Source: Hyphomicrobiales bacterium | GTDB lineage: Bacteria > Pseudomonadota > Alphaproteobacteria > Rhizobiales > Xanthobacteraceae | Assembly (NCBI GenBank): GCA_016185205.1 | Contig: JACPOA010000035.1 | Coordinates: 62,001 to 126,000, forward strand | Reading direction: 5' to 3' | Length of the DNA: 64,000 nucleotides | Shown here: in pieces, positions 8,043 to 17,675 of the stretch | Position numbering within the stretch: position 1 is the stretch's first letter | Layout: each line of letters begins with the position of its first letter | The notes under the pieces: model-generated | The model's database searches: none | The model's input: only the letters and a program-made list of their open reading frames with translations | What the model was told of the DNA's origin: nothing | Program-made: the position numbers and the translations under genes

Positions 8043-9284
8043 GTGTTGGCCACGAAGGACAACTTCGTGAAGGCAGACCGCGAGTCGTCTTCTTTTTTAG
8101 CGATAAACGGCGGCTCGTCGAGCATCCGGTTCGCGCTGTATGGTGAGGGCGAGCCGCTGCGGCGGCTGCTGGACGGGAAAGTGGATCGCGTCGGTCTGAG
8201 CGGCACGAAGTTGAGCTTCAAGGACTCTACCGGACAACCGCAGGATAGTCTTACCATCGACCCCGCCGATCATCGTTCGGCGGCCGCTTTTCTACTGGAT
8301 TGGCTCGAAACCCAGCAGGTGTTCGCTTCGGTCAAAGCCGTGGGACACCGGGTGGTGCATGGGATGACGCATAGCGAACCGGAACGGGTCACGCCAGAGC
8401 TGCTCGATGAATTGCACCGCATCACGCCGTATGACCCGGAGCATCTGCCGCTTGAGATCGAGTTGATAGAGGCATTCCGCCAACGTCATCCGACATTGCC
8501 TCAGGTGGCGTGCTTTGACACCGCATTTCACCGCACCATACCGCGGGTCGCCAGTCTGCTGCCGATTCCGCGACGCTATGAGGCAGCGGGCGTTCGCCGT
8601 TATGGCTTCCACGGTTTGTCTTATGAATTCCTTATGGAGGAACTCGCACGCCTTGGCGACCCGGCGGCAACGAAGGGACGCGTGATCCTTGCCCATCTCG
8701 GCAACGGCGCGAGCCTGGCCGCCGTGCGCGACGGCAAGAGCATCGACACCAGCATGGGCTTCACACCAACGGCCGGATTGGTGATGAGCAGTCGCTCGGG
8801 GGACTTGGATCCGGGTCTGGTCTCCTACCTAGCGCGCACCGAGCATATGAGCGCGACACAATTTCAGGAAATGGTGAACCACGCGTCTGGTCTGCTTGGA
8901 GTTTCCGAGATCAGTTCTGACTTGCGCGACTTGCTCGCACAGGAATCCGATGACGTTCGCGCGGCGGAAGCCGTAGCGCTTTTCTGCTATCAGGCAAAAA
9001 AATGGATCGGCTCCTTCGCCGCGGCGCTCGGTGGATTGGACACGCTCGTCTTCGCAGGAGGCATCGGCGAAAACGCGCCGCTCGTCCGTGAGCGCATCTG
9101 CGAGAAACTCGGCTTCCTTGGCATCGAAATGAATGAGGAGCGCAACACGAAGAACGCGTCGCTGATTTCGGCGGATGGTGGTCGGGTCGCCGTGCGTGTC
9201 ATTCGCACCGACGAAGAACTCATGATTGCAAGGTCAGCCATACGCATCCTCGGCCCTGGCGGACAGAAAGAAAATTTAACATAA
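8043..9284 (+). CDS. ackA: Acetate kinase
   Basis: A 413-aa ASKHA-fold kinase that interconverts acetyl phosphate + ADP and acetate + ATP. Family motifs are intact: NGGSSSIRF near the N-terminus, GHRVVHG, FDTAFH, HLGNGASLAAV, DTSMGFTPTAGLVMSSR and FAGGIGENAPLVRE. The GTG at 8043 is a provisional start (TTG at 8046 is an alternative). It heads an operon with a phosphoketolase three genes later, so it most likely converts acetyl phosphate from the phosphoketolase into ATP and acetate. No phosphotransacetylase gene is nearby. The next gene overlaps by one base (TAATG). Confidence 0.95.
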   Translation: MLATKDNFVKADRESSSFLAINGGSSSIRFALYGEGEPLRRLLDGKVDRVGLSGTKLSFKDSTGQPQDSLTIDPADHRSAAAFLLDWLETQQVFASVKAVGHRVVHGMTHSEPERVTPELLDELHRITPYDPEHLPLEIELIEAFRQRHPTLPQVACFDTAFHRTIPRVASLLPIPRRYEAAGVRRYGFHGLSYEFLMEELARLGDPAATKGRVILAHLGNGASLAAVRDGKSIDTSMGFTPTAGLVMSSRSGDLDPGLVSYLARTEHMSATQFQEMVNHASGLLGVSEISSDLRDLLAQESDDVRAAEAVALFCYQAKKWIGSFAAALGGLDTLVFAGGIGENAPLVRERICEKLGFLGIEMNEERNTKNASLISADGGRVAVRVIRTDEELMIARSAIRILGPGGQKENLT

Positions 9285-10045
9285 TGAAAAGACTTATTGT
9301 TTTCGACCTCGATGGCACAATTGCGGAAAGCAAATCGTCTCTTGATGACGAAATGTCTGCGCTTCTGCGCGACCTTCTCAACATCATCAAAGTAGCCGTC
9401 ATTTCCGGCGGCAACTGGCCGCAATTTGAAAAACAATTGGTCTCGAATCTTCCCCGTGATGCAAATCTCAAGAACTTATTTCTCCTCCCTACGTGTGGAA
9501 CGAAGTTCTACAAATTCAATTTAACTTGGGAAAAACTCTATTCGGAGGACTTCACCGTTGAGGAGAAAGAGAAGATTATCAGTTCATTGCAGAAGGCGAT
9601 TGGATTATCGGACTTCAAGGCCGAAAGGGTTTGGGGAGAATTGATTGAAGACCGAGGAAGTCAGATTACTTTCTCCGCAATAGGTCAGCAGGCTCCTTTG
9701 GAAGAAAAGAAGAAGTGGGACCCGGATTTTGTTAAACGGAAGCAATTGAAAGCATTCCTCGATAAATCAATTCCCGAGTTTTCCGTGCGCTTGGGTGGAA
9801 CGACCTCCGTCGATGTCACCAAGCAGGGCATCGACAAAGCCTATGGGATTAGAAAACTCCGAGACATTCTTGGCGTTGCAATTGTTGAGATGATTTTTAT
9901 CGGGGATGCCTTGTTCCCTGGTGGAAACGACTATCCGGCCAAAGAAGCAGGGGTTGTGTCTATCCAGGTCAAAGGTCCCCAAGAGACGAAACGGGTTATC
10001 GAAACAATCATCGCTTGTTTAGATTCAGCAAGCGCGACCATGTGA
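9284..10045 (+). CDS. HAD-superfamily (class IIB) phosphatase / phosphomannomutase-like
   Basis: A 253-aa HAD hydrolase. Motif I is FDLDGT (Asp8 nucleophile, Asp10); motif II is the ISGG region; the cap domain is about residues 85-185; motif IV is FIGDALFPGGNDYPA, typical of the IIB group that includes eukaryotic-type phosphomannomutase and sucrose/mannosyl-phosphate phosphatases. The substrate is probably a sugar phosphate, given the GH130 glycosidase and phosphoketolase genes that follow. Base composition is clearly AT-richer than both flanking genes, suggesting a separate origin. It overlaps acetate kinase by one base and the next gene by 4 nt. Confidence 0.85.
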   Translation: MKRLIVFDLDGTIAESKSSLDDEMSALLRDLLNIIKVAVISGGNWPQFEKQLVSNLPRDANLKNLFLLPTCGTKFYKFNLTWEKLYSEDFTVEEKEKIISSLQKAIGLSDFKAERVWGELIEDRGSQITFSAIGQQAPLEEKKKWDPDFVKRKQLKAFLDKSIPEFSVRLGGTTSVDVTKQGIDKAYGIRKLRDILGVAIVEMIFIGDALFPGGNDYPAKEAGVVSIQVKGPQETKRVIETIIACLDSASATM

Positions 10046-11241
10046 GCGACTGGATGACTGACTTTCAATTGCAGCGTCTTGGACTGATGATGGAACCGGA
10101 GCCGGGCAATCCGCTGGAAGCCGAAGGCGTCCTGAACCCAGCCGCCGTGCGTGGTCCGGATGGTCAGCTTTACCTCTTCCCGCGGCTAGTCGCGCGAGGC
10201 AACCACTCCCGCATCGGTATAGCGCGAGTCCAATTTAATGAGGCCGGTGACCCGGACGGCGTCGAGCGACTTGGTATCGCGCTGGAGCCCGAAGCGGATT
10301 ACGAGTTGCGGCAGGACGGTACCGGTGGCTGCGAGGATCCGCGTATCACCTTTGTCGAGCCGCTCCGACGTTACGTAATGACTTACACCGCGCATTCGCG
10401 AAGCGGTCCAAGGATCGCCCTGGCGATATCCGAAGATCTGTTCCGCTGGCAGCGCTTGGGGTTGGCCACCTTCCAGCCCTATGAGGGCATTGAGTTCGAA
10501 GGCGTGGACAACAAGGACGCCAGCGTCTTTCCTGTCGCCATTCCAGATCCATCGGGACAGCTTTCAATGGCCATTCTGCAGCGGCCGCTGTTTCCCGGAA
10601 CTCGTCCGGAGGAAGAGGCGCACCACCCTGCGTCGCGCGTGGTGGATCTCGATCGCGAAAGCATCTGGATTTCCTATTGCTCGACGGCCATGGCGGACTG
10701 TGAGCCCTCCCACCTCAGTCATTTTGGCTCGCATCACCGGCTGGCCACCCCGGTGGCACCCTGGGAACGGCTCAAAATCGGCGGCGGTACTCCACCGATC
10801 CTGACCCGGCACGGTTGGCTGACAATTTACCACGGCGTCAGCGAGCTTCCGGCATCGCCCGGATCGACACGCGAGCTGCGCTACTCGGCTGGTGTGCTCG
10901 TGCTGTCGGAGGAATTTCCTCAAGTTATCCGCTATCGTTCGCGGGAGCCAGTGCTGACACCGGAGTCGCCGCAGGAACGCGAGGGGATCGTCGCCAACGT
11001 CGTGTTTCCCACCGCCATCGATCGGCGCGACGATCTCGGCTTACCGGATCGCTTCGACGTTTATTATGGGATGGCCGACAATCGGATCGGCGTGGCGAGA
11101 CTCGATGTACCGGAGCGTCTGCCGCCAGGGGCACTCGCCGACCCACCACAAGCGAAGGTCGGCGCGTCACGCGCACCGACGAAAATTGATGATCACGAGG
11201 TCATACGCGTCCGCGGCCTTGGTCCACAGAAAGAAAGTTAG
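10042..11241 (+). CDS. GH130-family glycosidase / mannoside phosphorylase
   Basis: About 400 aa, a five-bladed beta-propeller protein of glycoside hydrolase family 130. Recognisable stretches are [47 protein letters not shown] and the [22 protein letters not shown] region. Characterised members phosphorolyse beta-mannosides to mannose 1-phosphate, or hydrolyse them. GTG 10042 overlaps the HAD stop (GTGA) and is chosen for coupling; ATG 10054 is an equally good alternative. It lacks a signal peptide, so it is cytoplasmic. With the HAD phosphatase it may feed hexose phosphate to the phosphoketolase. Confidence 0.85.
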   Translation: MSDWMTDFQLQRLGLMMEPEPGNPLEAEGVLNPAAVRGPDGQLYLFPRLVARGNHSRIGIARVQFNEAGDPDGVERLGIALEPEADYELRQDGTGGCEDPRITFVEPLRRYVMTYTAHSRSGPRIALAISEDLFRWQRLGLATFQPYEGIEFEGVDNKDASVFPVAIPDPSGQLSMAILQRPLFPGTRPEEEAHHPASRVVDLDRESIWISYCSTAMADCEPSHLSHFGSHHRLATPVAPWERLKIGGGTPPILTRHGWLTIYHGVSELPASPGSTRELRYSAGVLVLSEEFPQVIRYRSREPVLTPESPQEREGIVANVVFPTAIDRRDDLGLPDRFDVYYGMADNRIGVARLDVPERLPPGALADPPQAKVGASRAPTKIDDHEVIRVRGLGPQKES

Positions 11242-11245
11242 AACG

Positions 11246-13624
11246 ATGAACGCAATAGAAAAAATAACATCGCCGCCACTTAGTCCGGAATTGCTGCGAA
11301 ACCTGGATGCCTATTGGCGAGCGGCCAATTACCTCTCGGTCGGGCAGATTTATCTCTGGGACAATCCGCTGCTGAAAAAGCCACTCACGCTGGCACATAT
11401 CAAACCACGCCTGCTCGGCCATTGGGGCACGACTCCGGGGCTTAACTTCATCTATGTCCATTTAAACCGGGTCATCAAGAAATGCGGCCTGAACGTCATC
11501 AACATCACCGGGCCGGGCCATGGCGGGCCGGGGTTGGTAGCCAATGCTTACTTGGAAGGAACCTACAGCGAAGTCTATCCCGACATCGCGCAAGATGAGG
11601 ACGGGATGAAGCGGCTGTTCAAACAGTTTTCTTTTCCTGGCGGCATTCCAAGTCACGTCTCCCCGGAGACACCCGGCTCTATTCATGAGGGAGGTGAATT
11701 GGGTTACTCGCTGTCACACGCATTCGGCGCGGCTTTCGACAATCCCGACCTGCTCGTCGCGTGCGTCGTCGGCGATGGTGAAGCGGAAACCGGCGCGCTC
11801 GCCACAAGCTGGCATTCAAACAAGTTTCTCAATCCGGTGCATGACGGCGCGGTGCTGCCCATCCTACACCTGAATGGATACAAGATTGCGGGGCCGACGG
11901 TGCTGGCCCGCATTCCCCGCGACGAATTGGAAGCGCTCTTTCGCGGCTACGGTTACACGCCATATTTCGTCGAGGGTGACGACCCGATGGTGATGCACCA
12001 GCTCATGGCCGCTTCACTCGACGTTATCGTGGCCGACATTCAGCGCATCCAACGCGACGCTCGCGCGCACGGGTTCAGCGGGCGTCCGCGCTGGCCCATG
12101 ATAATCTTGCGCTCGCCGAAGGGCTGGACCGGCCCAAAGGTCGTCGATGGCAATCCGACCGAGGGCACGTTTCGCTCACATCAGGTACCGATGGGCGAGA
12201 TGAGTCATCCCGGCCATTTGACGCTTTTGGAAGAATGGATGAGGAGCTATCGCCCGGAGGAATTGTTCGACGAGACAGGCAAGCTGCGCTCCGAACTCGC
12301 GGAATTAGCTCCGCAAGGCGAGCGCCGCATGAGCGCCAATCCCCACGCCAATGGCGGCCACCTGCTGCGCGATCTGCGTTTGCCTGATTTCGCCGATTAC
12401 GCAGTCAAGCTATCGAAGCCCGGCGCTGTGAACGCCGAAGCCACTCGCGTCCAAGGGCAGTTCATCCGTGACGTGATGAAACTGAACCCGAACAACTTCC
12501 GTGTGTTCAGCCCAGACGAAACAACATCAAACCGCTGGGGCGCCGTATTTGAAGTGACAAATCGCTGCTCGACCGCGGAGATTTTTCCTTTCGACGACCG
12601 CGTCGCACCCGATGGCCGCGTGATGGAGATGCTGAGCGAGCACCAGTGCGAGGGCTGGTTGGAAGGTTATCTGCTCACGGGTCGCCACGGTTTCTTTCCC
12701 TGCTACGAGGCATTCGTTCACATCGTCGATTCGATGTTCAACCAGCACGCAAAGTGGTTGGAGGTGACGCGGAAAATTCCCTGGCGCCGCCCCATCGCCT
12801 CACTGAACTACCTGCTCACGTCACACGTCTGGCGGCAGGATCAAAATGGCTTCACTCATCAAGACCCAGGCTTCATCGATCTCGTCGTAAACAAGAAGGC
12901 CGAAGTCATCCGCGTCTATTTACCCCCGGATGCAAACACGCTGCTCTCGGTGACGGACCACTGCTTGCGGAGCCGCAGCTACGTGAATGTCGTCATCGCC
13001 GGCAAACAACCCGCCCCACAGTGGCTCGACATGGACGCCGCCATCGAGCACTGCTCCGCTGGAATCGGGATCTGGCCTTGGGCCAGCAACGACGGGGGCG
13101 GCGAACCGGACGTTGTCATGGCGTGCTGCGGCGACGTACCCACGCTGGAAACTCTGGCCGCCGTCGAGTTGTTGCGGAAGCAGTTCCCCGAATTGAAGGT
13201 CCGCGTGATCAACGTGGTTGATTTGATGAAGCTCCAGTCGGAGAGCGAACACCCGCACGGTTTGAGCGACAAGGATTTCGACGTGCTCTTCACGACAAAC
13301 AAGCCCATCATTTTCGCCTACCATGGTTATCCCACGTTAGTTCATAGGCTTACGTATAACCGCACCAACCATCAGAACATTCATGTGCACGGCTATAAAG
13401 AAGAAGGTACGATCACCACACCGTTCGACCTGGTGGTGATGAACAACCTCGACCGCTTTCGCCTCGTCGCCGCCGTTGTTGATCGTGTGCCCAAACTCGG
13501 CCCGCACGTGGCCGAAGTAAAGGAGGCTACTCGCGACAAGCTTATCGAGCACAAGCGCTACATTGATGAATACGGCGAGGACATGCCGGAAATCCGAAAC
13601 TGGCAATGGGGTGCAACGACGTGA
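11246..13624 (+). CDS. xfp: Xylulose-5-P / fructose-6-P phosphoketolase
   Basis: A 792-aa thiamine diphosphate enzyme that splits xylulose 5-phosphate or fructose 6-phosphate with phosphate to acetyl phosphate and an aldose phosphate. Length and order match the family: N-terminal ThDP part ([66 protein letters not shown]), central pyrimidine domain ([13 protein letters not shown]) and C-terminal domain ([29 protein letters not shown]). The ATG at 11246 follows the previous stop by 4 nt, with AAAGAAAG upstream as a weak ribosome binding site. Its acetyl phosphate is the substrate of the acetate kinase that heads the operon. Confidence 0.97.
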   Translation: MNAIEKITSPPLSPELLRNLDAYWRAANYLSVGQIYLWDNPLLKKPLTLAHIKPRLLGHWGTTPGLNFIYVHLNRVIKKCGLNVINITGPGHGGPGLVANAYLEGTYSEVYPDIAQDEDGMKRLFKQFSFPGGIPSHVSPETPGSIHEGGELGYSLSHAFGAAFDNPDLLVACVVGDGEAETGALATSWHSNKFLNPVHDGAVLPILHLNGYKIAGPTVLARIPRDELEALFRGYGYTPYFVEGDDPMVMHQLMAASLDVIVADIQRIQRDARAHGFSGRPRWPMIILRSPKGWTGPKVVDGNPTEGTFRSHQVPMGEMSHPGHLTLLEEWMRSYRPEELFDETGKLRSELAELAPQGERRMSANPHANGGHLLRDLRLPDFADYAVKLSKPGAVNAEATRVQGQFIRDVMKLNPNNFRVFSPDETTSNRWGAVFEVTNRCSTAEIFPFDDRVAPDGRVMEMLSEHQCEGWLEGYLLTGRHGFFPCYEAFVHIVDSMFNQHAKWLEVTRKIPWRRPIASLNYLLTSHVWRQDQNGFTHQDPGFIDLVVNKKAEVIRVYLPPDANTLLSVTDHCLRSRSYVNVVIAGKQPAPQWLDMDAAIEHCSAGIGIWPWASNDGGGEPDVVMACCGDVPTLETLAAVELLRKQFPELKVRVINVVDLMKLQSESEHPHGLSDKDFDVLFTTNKPIIFAYHGYPTLVHRLTYNRTNHQNIHVHGYKEEGTITTPFDLVVMNNLDRFRLVAAVVDRVPKLGPHVAEVKEATRDKLIEHKRYIDEYGEDMPEIRNWQWGATT

Positions 13625-14232
13625 TCGGCGTGCCGCGCATGCTCTCGCGCCTTTACCTGATTCGACACGGCGAAACGGCTTGGTCGCTCTCCGGCCAGCA
13701 TACAGGCCGAACCGACATTCCGCTTAACGAAAAAGGCGAACAGGACGCCCGCAAGCTGGCAGAACGGCTCCGCGCCGTAAGGTTCAGCCGCGTGTTCACC
13801 AGTCCACTGCAGCGCGCACGGCGAACATGTGAGTTGGCTGGGTTTGATGAAGTTGCGGAAACCGAACCGGACTTGACGGAGTGGGACTACGGCGATTACG
13901 AGGGACAGCGCTCGGTAGATACTCGCAAGGCGCGGCCAGACTGGAATCTCTATCGAGACGGAGGTCCGGGCGGCGAAGCGCCCGCCCAAGTTTCGGAACG
14001 CGCAGATCGCCTCATTGCTCGGTTCCGGACGCTGGAGGGCAACATCGCCATCTTCTCGCACGCTCAACTCGGGCGCGTCCTGGCCACACGTTGGATCGGA
14101 TTACCGGTCGACCAAGCTCAGCACTTCGTGCTCAGCACAGCGTCACTCAGCATTCTCGGTTATGAGCATAACCTCGCCGAAGAGTCGGCCATCCTCTTGT
14201 GGAACGCGGTCTCGAACGAAGTGTCGCCTTAA
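13621..14232 (+). CDS. Histidine phosphatase family protein (phosphoglycerate mutase-like)
   Basis: About 203 aa. The RHG motif LIRHGETAW supplies the phosphohistidine, and the second His is in [25 protein letters not shown] and EWDYGDYEG are characteristic of broad-specificity bacterial histidine phosphatases. GTG 13621 overlaps the phosphoketolase stop (GTGA); ATG 13639 is an alternative. As the last gene of the operon it may dephosphorylate a sugar phosphate or act as a mutase; the sequence does not decide. Confidence 0.88.
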   Translation: MIGVPRMLSRLYLIRHGETAWSLSGQHTGRTDIPLNEKGEQDARKLAERLRAVRFSRVFTSPLQRARRTCELAGFDEVAETEPDLTEWDYGDYEGQRSVDTRKARPDWNLYRDGGPGGEAPAQVSERADRLIARFRTLEGNIAIFSHAQLGRVLATRWIGLPVDQAQHFVLSTASLSILGYEHNLAEESAILLWNAVSNEVSP

Positions 14233-14625
14233 TCCCGTACCGACGCGTTGGCGGCAAAGAGACAATAGCGAACAAATCGATTGAGTGAGGGGAAAACGAA
14301 GCGGCAGGATGCTGACCCAAATGGAAACGTCGAGGAATTCCCTCTCTCGTCGCAAACCATACCGCGACTATGTCGTGGTGGGGTAGCCTCATTGGGGTTT
14401 CCAGAAATTGAGCCAGTTGTTTGATTTCTTTTATCTATTCGCCGTTTCGTAAAAAACCCTTGGCCGCACGCCGAAGACCCGCCTCCATCTAATGCCGGCC
14501 CCGCTACCGTCAATTGGAACCTTCAGGCGTTCTGGCCGTTGGGCTTTGTTAGGGCGCCTACGCAGCATCCGCTGCGAGCCCATTTTCGTCCGAAACAAAT
14601 GAGAAATTGGTTGCTGCGGCGTTCG

Positions 14626-14655
14626 CCCAGCACCCATCGACACATGGGTGCTGGG
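14626..14655. promoter_or_regulatory. Perfect 12-bp hairpin in intergenic region
   Basis: The 523-bp gap 14233-14755 shows no credible gene. Within it CCCAGCACCCAT (14626-14637) and ATGGGTGCTGGG (14644-14655) form an uninterrupted stem with a 6-nt loop (CGACAC). No T-run follows, so it is not a classical terminator. It lies 100 bp upstream of the HMA protein gene and could act as an operator or an RNA element. Confidence 0.45.
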
Positions 14656-14755
14656 GCAGCCAAGTTTCCAACGACGAGGCAACGATCGCAGCCGAGCCGG
14701 AAGCAGCGTCATATATCGCCGTGTAGTTCTTATTCAATCCTTGGAGAGGCATCCA

Positions 14756-15010
14756 GTGCAAACGGAACTTTTGAAAGTGACAGGTATGACATGCGATGGC
14801 TGCACGAGCACCGTAACGCATGCGCTCGAAAAGGCGCCCGGAGTCAGTGACGTAAAGGTGTCGCTCTCGGCCGGTGAAGCCACGGTGCAATACGACGAGC
14901 GGATCACCTCGTCCGATCGACTGAAGTCAGCCGTGATAGGCGCGGGCTATGGCGTGGAGGGGACCAGCGGCGCTCATAGTCATCAATCCAAAGGCGGCTG
15001 CTGCAGCTAA
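14756..15010 (+). CDS. HMA-domain metal chaperone-like protein
   Basis: An 84-aa protein consisting of one heavy-metal-associated domain (residues about 3-70) with the metal site GMTCDGC and the usual VxxxxVSLSAGEATVQYDE strands, plus a tail rich in His and Cys ending KGGCCS. Such proteins bind Cu(I) or other soft metals and deliver them to P-type ATPases. GTG 14756 is chosen for the GGAGAGG ribosome binding site 7 nt upstream; no suitable ATG exists. It opens the metal/membrane cluster and, unlike the two other HMA-like domains downstream, keeps its Cys pair. Confidence 0.85.
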   Translation: MQTELLKVTGMTCDGCTSTVTHALEKAPGVSDVKVSLSAGEATVQYDERITSSDRLKSAVIGAGYGVEGTSGAHSHQSKGGCCS

Positions 15011-15057
15011 CTCGCGCCGACGGAACCAAGGAGTGAAACTTCGCAGGGAAGCAAATC

Positions 15058-15237
15058 ATGGAATGGTTTTCACAAAACTGGGTTTGGGTGCTGTTGTTCT
15101 TCGGGTTTATCGCGATGCATATGTTCGGTCACGGCGGGCATGGCAGTCACGGAGGGCACGGCGGTGGCCGTAATGACCCCAAGCCCGGCAAAGACGATGT
15201 GCAAGGCACTTCGAAACAATCGGGTCATCAACATTGA
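15058..15237 (+). CDS. Small membrane protein, DUF2933-like
   Basis: A 59-aa protein: one N-terminal membrane segment (about residues 3-22, WFSQNWVWVLLFFGFIAMHM) followed by a His/Gly-rich stretch with four HGG/HGS units and a polar tail ending GHQH. Short single-span proteins of this build (DUF2933 or similar) often accompany copper and silver resistance genes. The family assignment is from the N-terminal pattern only. The His-rich tail could bind metal. It sits between the HMA chaperone and DUF5676 genes on the same strand. Confidence 0.65.
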   Translation: MEWFSQNWVWVLLFFGFIAMHMFGHGGHGSHGGHGGGRNDPKPGKDDVQGTSKQSGHQH

Positions 15238-15271
15238 TCGTTGCATGCGGGCTCTGAGTGGAGGCATCGAT

Positions 15272-15532
15272 ATGCTGAATATAAAAGTCGTGACTTGGTC
15301 GTTGGCGATCTGGGCCACGTTTACGTTTGTGTTTTGCGTCGTCTTCGCCATGTTGACGCCCTCGAGTCTCTACATGCACGCACTTCTCCAGCAAGTCCTG
15401 CCGGGGTTCGAATGGTACAGTTGGCGGGGTTTTATCGTTGGGTTGATTGAGAGCTTCCTGTATGGCGCCTACGCGGGACTCGTCTACGTGCCCATTTACA
15501 ATTTTCTGCACCGCAGGTGGATGAGGCAATAG
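15272..15532 (+). CDS. DUF5676 family membrane protein
   Basis: An 86-aa protein with two membrane segments (about residues 8-29, and 55-78 in FIVGLIESFLYGAYAGLVYVPIYNFL), matching the DUF5676 pattern. Function is unknown. ATG 15272 has TGGAGG 7 nt upstream; an in-frame ATG at 15245 lacks one. It ends directly against the polyphosphate kinase start. A second, more divergent two-span protein of similar build is encoded at 17364. Confidence 0.75.
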   Translation: MLNIKVVTWSLAIWATFTFVFCVVFAMLTPSSLYMHALLQQVLPGFEWYSWRGFIVGLIESFLYGAYAGLVYVPIYNFLHRRWMRQ

Positions 15533-16339
15533 ATGAGCAAGAAAGCCCGCGAAGCAGAAGCGAACGGTAGCGCTGTCTCGATTTCGAAAAAAACCTACAA
15601 GGACAGCCTCCACAAGCTCCAGGTCGAACTGGTAAAGCTGCAGCGGCACTTCATCAAATGCGATGACAAGATCCTGATCATTCTGGAGGGTCGGGATGCG
15701 TCCGGCAAGGACGGCACGATCAAGCGCATTGTCCAGCATCTGAGTCCGCGCGAAACCCGCGTTGTCGCCCTTGGCAAACCCTCGGACCGCGATCGTACCT
15801 CTTGGTACTTCCAGCGTTATGTTTCTCATTTGCCGGCAGCCCAGGAACTCGTGCTCTTTAACCGTAGTTGGTACAATCGTGCCGGTGTCGAGCGGGTAAT
15901 GGGCTTCTGCACCGAGGCAGAGCATGAAGAGTTCATGGGCTCGGTCTCAAACTTCGAGAACATGCTCGTCCGCTCGGGCGTGAAGCTCCTCAAGTACTAT
16001 CTCGACATCAGTAAAGCCGAGCAGAAGAAGCGCCTTGAGGACCGTAAATCGGATCCGCTCAAGCAATGGAAAGTCAGCCCAATCGATGGCCAAGCGACCA
16101 AGCGCTGGAAAGACTACAGCGTGGCCCGCAACGAGATGCTGGCGCGCTCGCATAATCCGGTGGCGCCGTGGACGCTGGTGCGCGCCAATGACAAGCATCT
16201 GGCGCGGCTCAACATCATCAAGGATCTACTCAGCCGGCTTCACTACACCGGCAAGGATAAGCGGCTGATCCGTCCGGATCCGCAGATCGTATTTGCATAC
16301 GACGTCTCAAATCTCGAAAACGGCCAGCTCGCGAAGTGA
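15533..16339 (+). CDS. ppk2: Polyphosphate kinase 2 (PPK2 family)
   Basis: A 268-aa P-loop kinase that transfers phosphate between polyphosphate and nucleotides. Walker A is EGRDASGKDGTIKRI (about residues 52-66), the Walker B/catalytic region is LVLFNRSWYNRAGVERVMGF, and the lid region is the Lys/Arg-rich KKRLEDRKSDPLKQWK. Length and motifs fit the single-domain PPK2 class that phosphorylates nucleoside diphosphates. The start follows the DUF5676 stop with no gap (TAGATG). In this setting it could regenerate ATP/GTP from polyphosphate for metal export or under energy stress; this is inference. Confidence 0.93.
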   Translation: MSKKAREAEANGSAVSISKKTYKDSLHKLQVELVKLQRHFIKCDDKILIILEGRDASGKDGTIKRIVQHLSPRETRVVALGKPSDRDRTSWYFQRYVSHLPAAQELVLFNRSWYNRAGVERVMGFCTEAEHEEFMGSVSNFENMLVRSGVKLLKYYLDISKAEQKKRLEDRKSDPLKQWKVSPIDGQATKRWKDYSVARNEMLARSHNPVAPWTLVRANDKHLARLNIIKDLLSRLHYTGKDKRLIRPDPQIVFAYDVSNLENGQLAK

Positions 16340-16391
16340 TCGGACACGCAACGAGACATCTTGAGTGTGAAGACCGATAAGGAGAGGCGAG

Positions 16392-16862
16392 ATGAAAACG
16401 AGCGTGATGGAAGTGCGCGACATGCTTTCGGTATTGAGCGTACTTGGAGTGGAAGAGCGGATTGGCGAGGTGCCGGGCGTCGAAAGCGTTACGGTCGATT
16501 ACGCTGCGGGAAACGCGACAGTGCGCTACGACGAAACCCGACTCAATGTCGCCGATATCAAATCGGCCGTGCGCCAAAGCGAGTATGAGTCTGCCGCGCC
16601 CGCCGCCGCTTCGAAGGGTCACGGCCACGAAGGCCACACAGCACCGGGCGCGCCGCCTGCAATTCCAGCATCGGCTGCGCCGAAATCAGCCCCGGAGGCA
16701 GCGGCGTCAAAAACGGTAACTGCTGCGCCGAAACCTTCGCCAGCCGCCGCGCCCACGTCCGCAGTGCCGAAATCAGCCCCGGACGCCGCTGCCGCCGCGC
16801 CCGCGAGCGCCGCTCCTGCAGGCGACGGACAACAAGACAAAGCGGCGCCGGATAAAAGTTAG
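16392..16862 (+). CDS. HMA-like protein with Ser in place of both metal Cys, Ala/Pro tail
   Basis: A 156-aa protein. Residues 1-66 align along their length with HMA domains ([22 protein letters not shown]), but the MxCxxC site reads MLSVLS, so both Cys are replaced by Ser. Residues 75-156 are a low-complexity Ala/Pro/Ser/Lys tail with a short HGHEGH cluster. The N-terminal 66 residues and part of the tail are a near duplicate of the N-terminus of the P-type ATPase encoded at 17676, so one arose from the other. A strong AAGGAGAGG precedes the ATG. It may be a decoy or regulatory relative of the ATPase domain. Confidence 0.8.
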   Translation: MKTSVMEVRDMLSVLSVLGVEERIGEVPGVESVTVDYAAGNATVRYDETRLNVADIKSAVRQSEYESAAPAAASKGHGHEGHTAPGAPPAIPASAAPKSAPEAAASKTVTAAPKPSPAAAPTSAVPKSAPDAAAAAPASAAPAGDGQQDKAAPDKS

Positions 16863-16980
16863 GACGACACTCGTCTTGCGCAGTTGCCTATAACGAGGTT
16901 GGTGCTACCTCGAAAACAAATGCACTTGGCATCTGACCTAGCCACTTCAGTGGTCAATATAATCCGAGCAGGAGAGCATC

Positions 16981-17367
16981 ATGACGGTAGCGAATGTTTC
17001 ACAAGGAAGCGCCCGTGGTTTGCCACAAGCGTTGAGAACCGCTCAGGCGGCAATGCTTCTTCCTGAAGTACAGGAGATGCTTTGCAGACTATCTGAATAC
17101 AAGCTCGGCATCTTCATGCCGCACATACATGACGAACGAACTGGTGAATTCCAGCCGCTTCCCGATAACGTGATGCAAGTGGAATCTGGTTTGAAAGTAT
17201 CTTTCCAACCAACGGAGGAAATCGCAAACCAGACAGAACGCTTTCTCCCTGTTGGCTGGTATTGGCATGCCGGCGCATCAACACCCGTGACAGCGTGTGA
17301 AATGGTTCGGGAAGAAGGACAAGGCGATACAGAGCGATATGTCAAACATAAGATGACAGTGTCATGA
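16981..17367 (+). CDS. Hypothetical protein
   Basis: A 128-aa soluble protein that I do not recognise. It has no signal peptide or membrane segment. Visible features are an N-terminal helical stretch (ALRTAQAAMLLPEVQEMLCRLSEY), then MPHIHDERTGEF with two His two residues apart, and WYWHAGASTPVTACEMV near the end. The ATG has GGAGAG upstream. Its stop overlaps the next gene by 4 nt (ATGA), so the two are probably co-translated. Codon use looks ordinary but AT content is a little above that of its neighbours. Confidence 0.7.
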   Translation: MTVANVSQGSARGLPQALRTAQAAMLLPEVQEMLCRLSEYKLGIFMPHIHDERTGEFQPLPDNVMQVESGLKVSFQPTEEIANQTERFLPVGWYWHAGASTPVTACEMVREEGQGDTERYVKHKMTVS

Positions 17368-17618
17368 AAAAGTTCTGGACGGTACCCGCGTTCTCTCTGG
17401 CGACGACTCTGGCGCTCACATATATTTTCTGCGCCATTTTCGATGTTCTATTTCCGCCCTTCGGGCTCATTGCTGCACTTGCGCCGGCCAGCCCGTGGCC
17501 GATCTCCGGCAGTCCCGTCGCTTTCCTGACGGGATTCGCGCTGTTTACCGGCGCTGGTTTTGTGCTCGGCGCGCTCTATGGAATCGCATCGGAATTCTGG
17601 AGCAAAAGACTGCGGTGA
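17364..17618 (+). CDS. Two-span membrane protein, DUF5676-like
   Basis: An 84-aa protein with hydrophobic segments at about residues 9-33 and 51-75 (VAFLTGFALFTGAGFVLGALYGIAS). It resembles the DUF5676 protein encoded at 15272 in size, topology and the short charged C-terminus, though sequence identity is low. The start overlaps the upstream stop. Function is unknown; its place directly before the P-type ATPase suggests a role linked to metal handling or membrane stress. Confidence 0.7.
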   Translation: MKKFWTVPAFSLATTLALTYIFCAIFDVLFPPFGLIAALAPASPWPISGSPVAFLTGFALFTGAGFVLGALYGIASEFWSKRLR

Positions 17619-17675
17619 GATGACGTCATGGATTCGGATCCCCGAATGAAATGAAGACCGCTTTTAGGAAACGCG

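Noticed and set aside
14233-14750. Short genes in the gap before the HMA gene
   Set aside because: Open frames of 70-110 aa on both strands lack ribosome binding sites and known domains.
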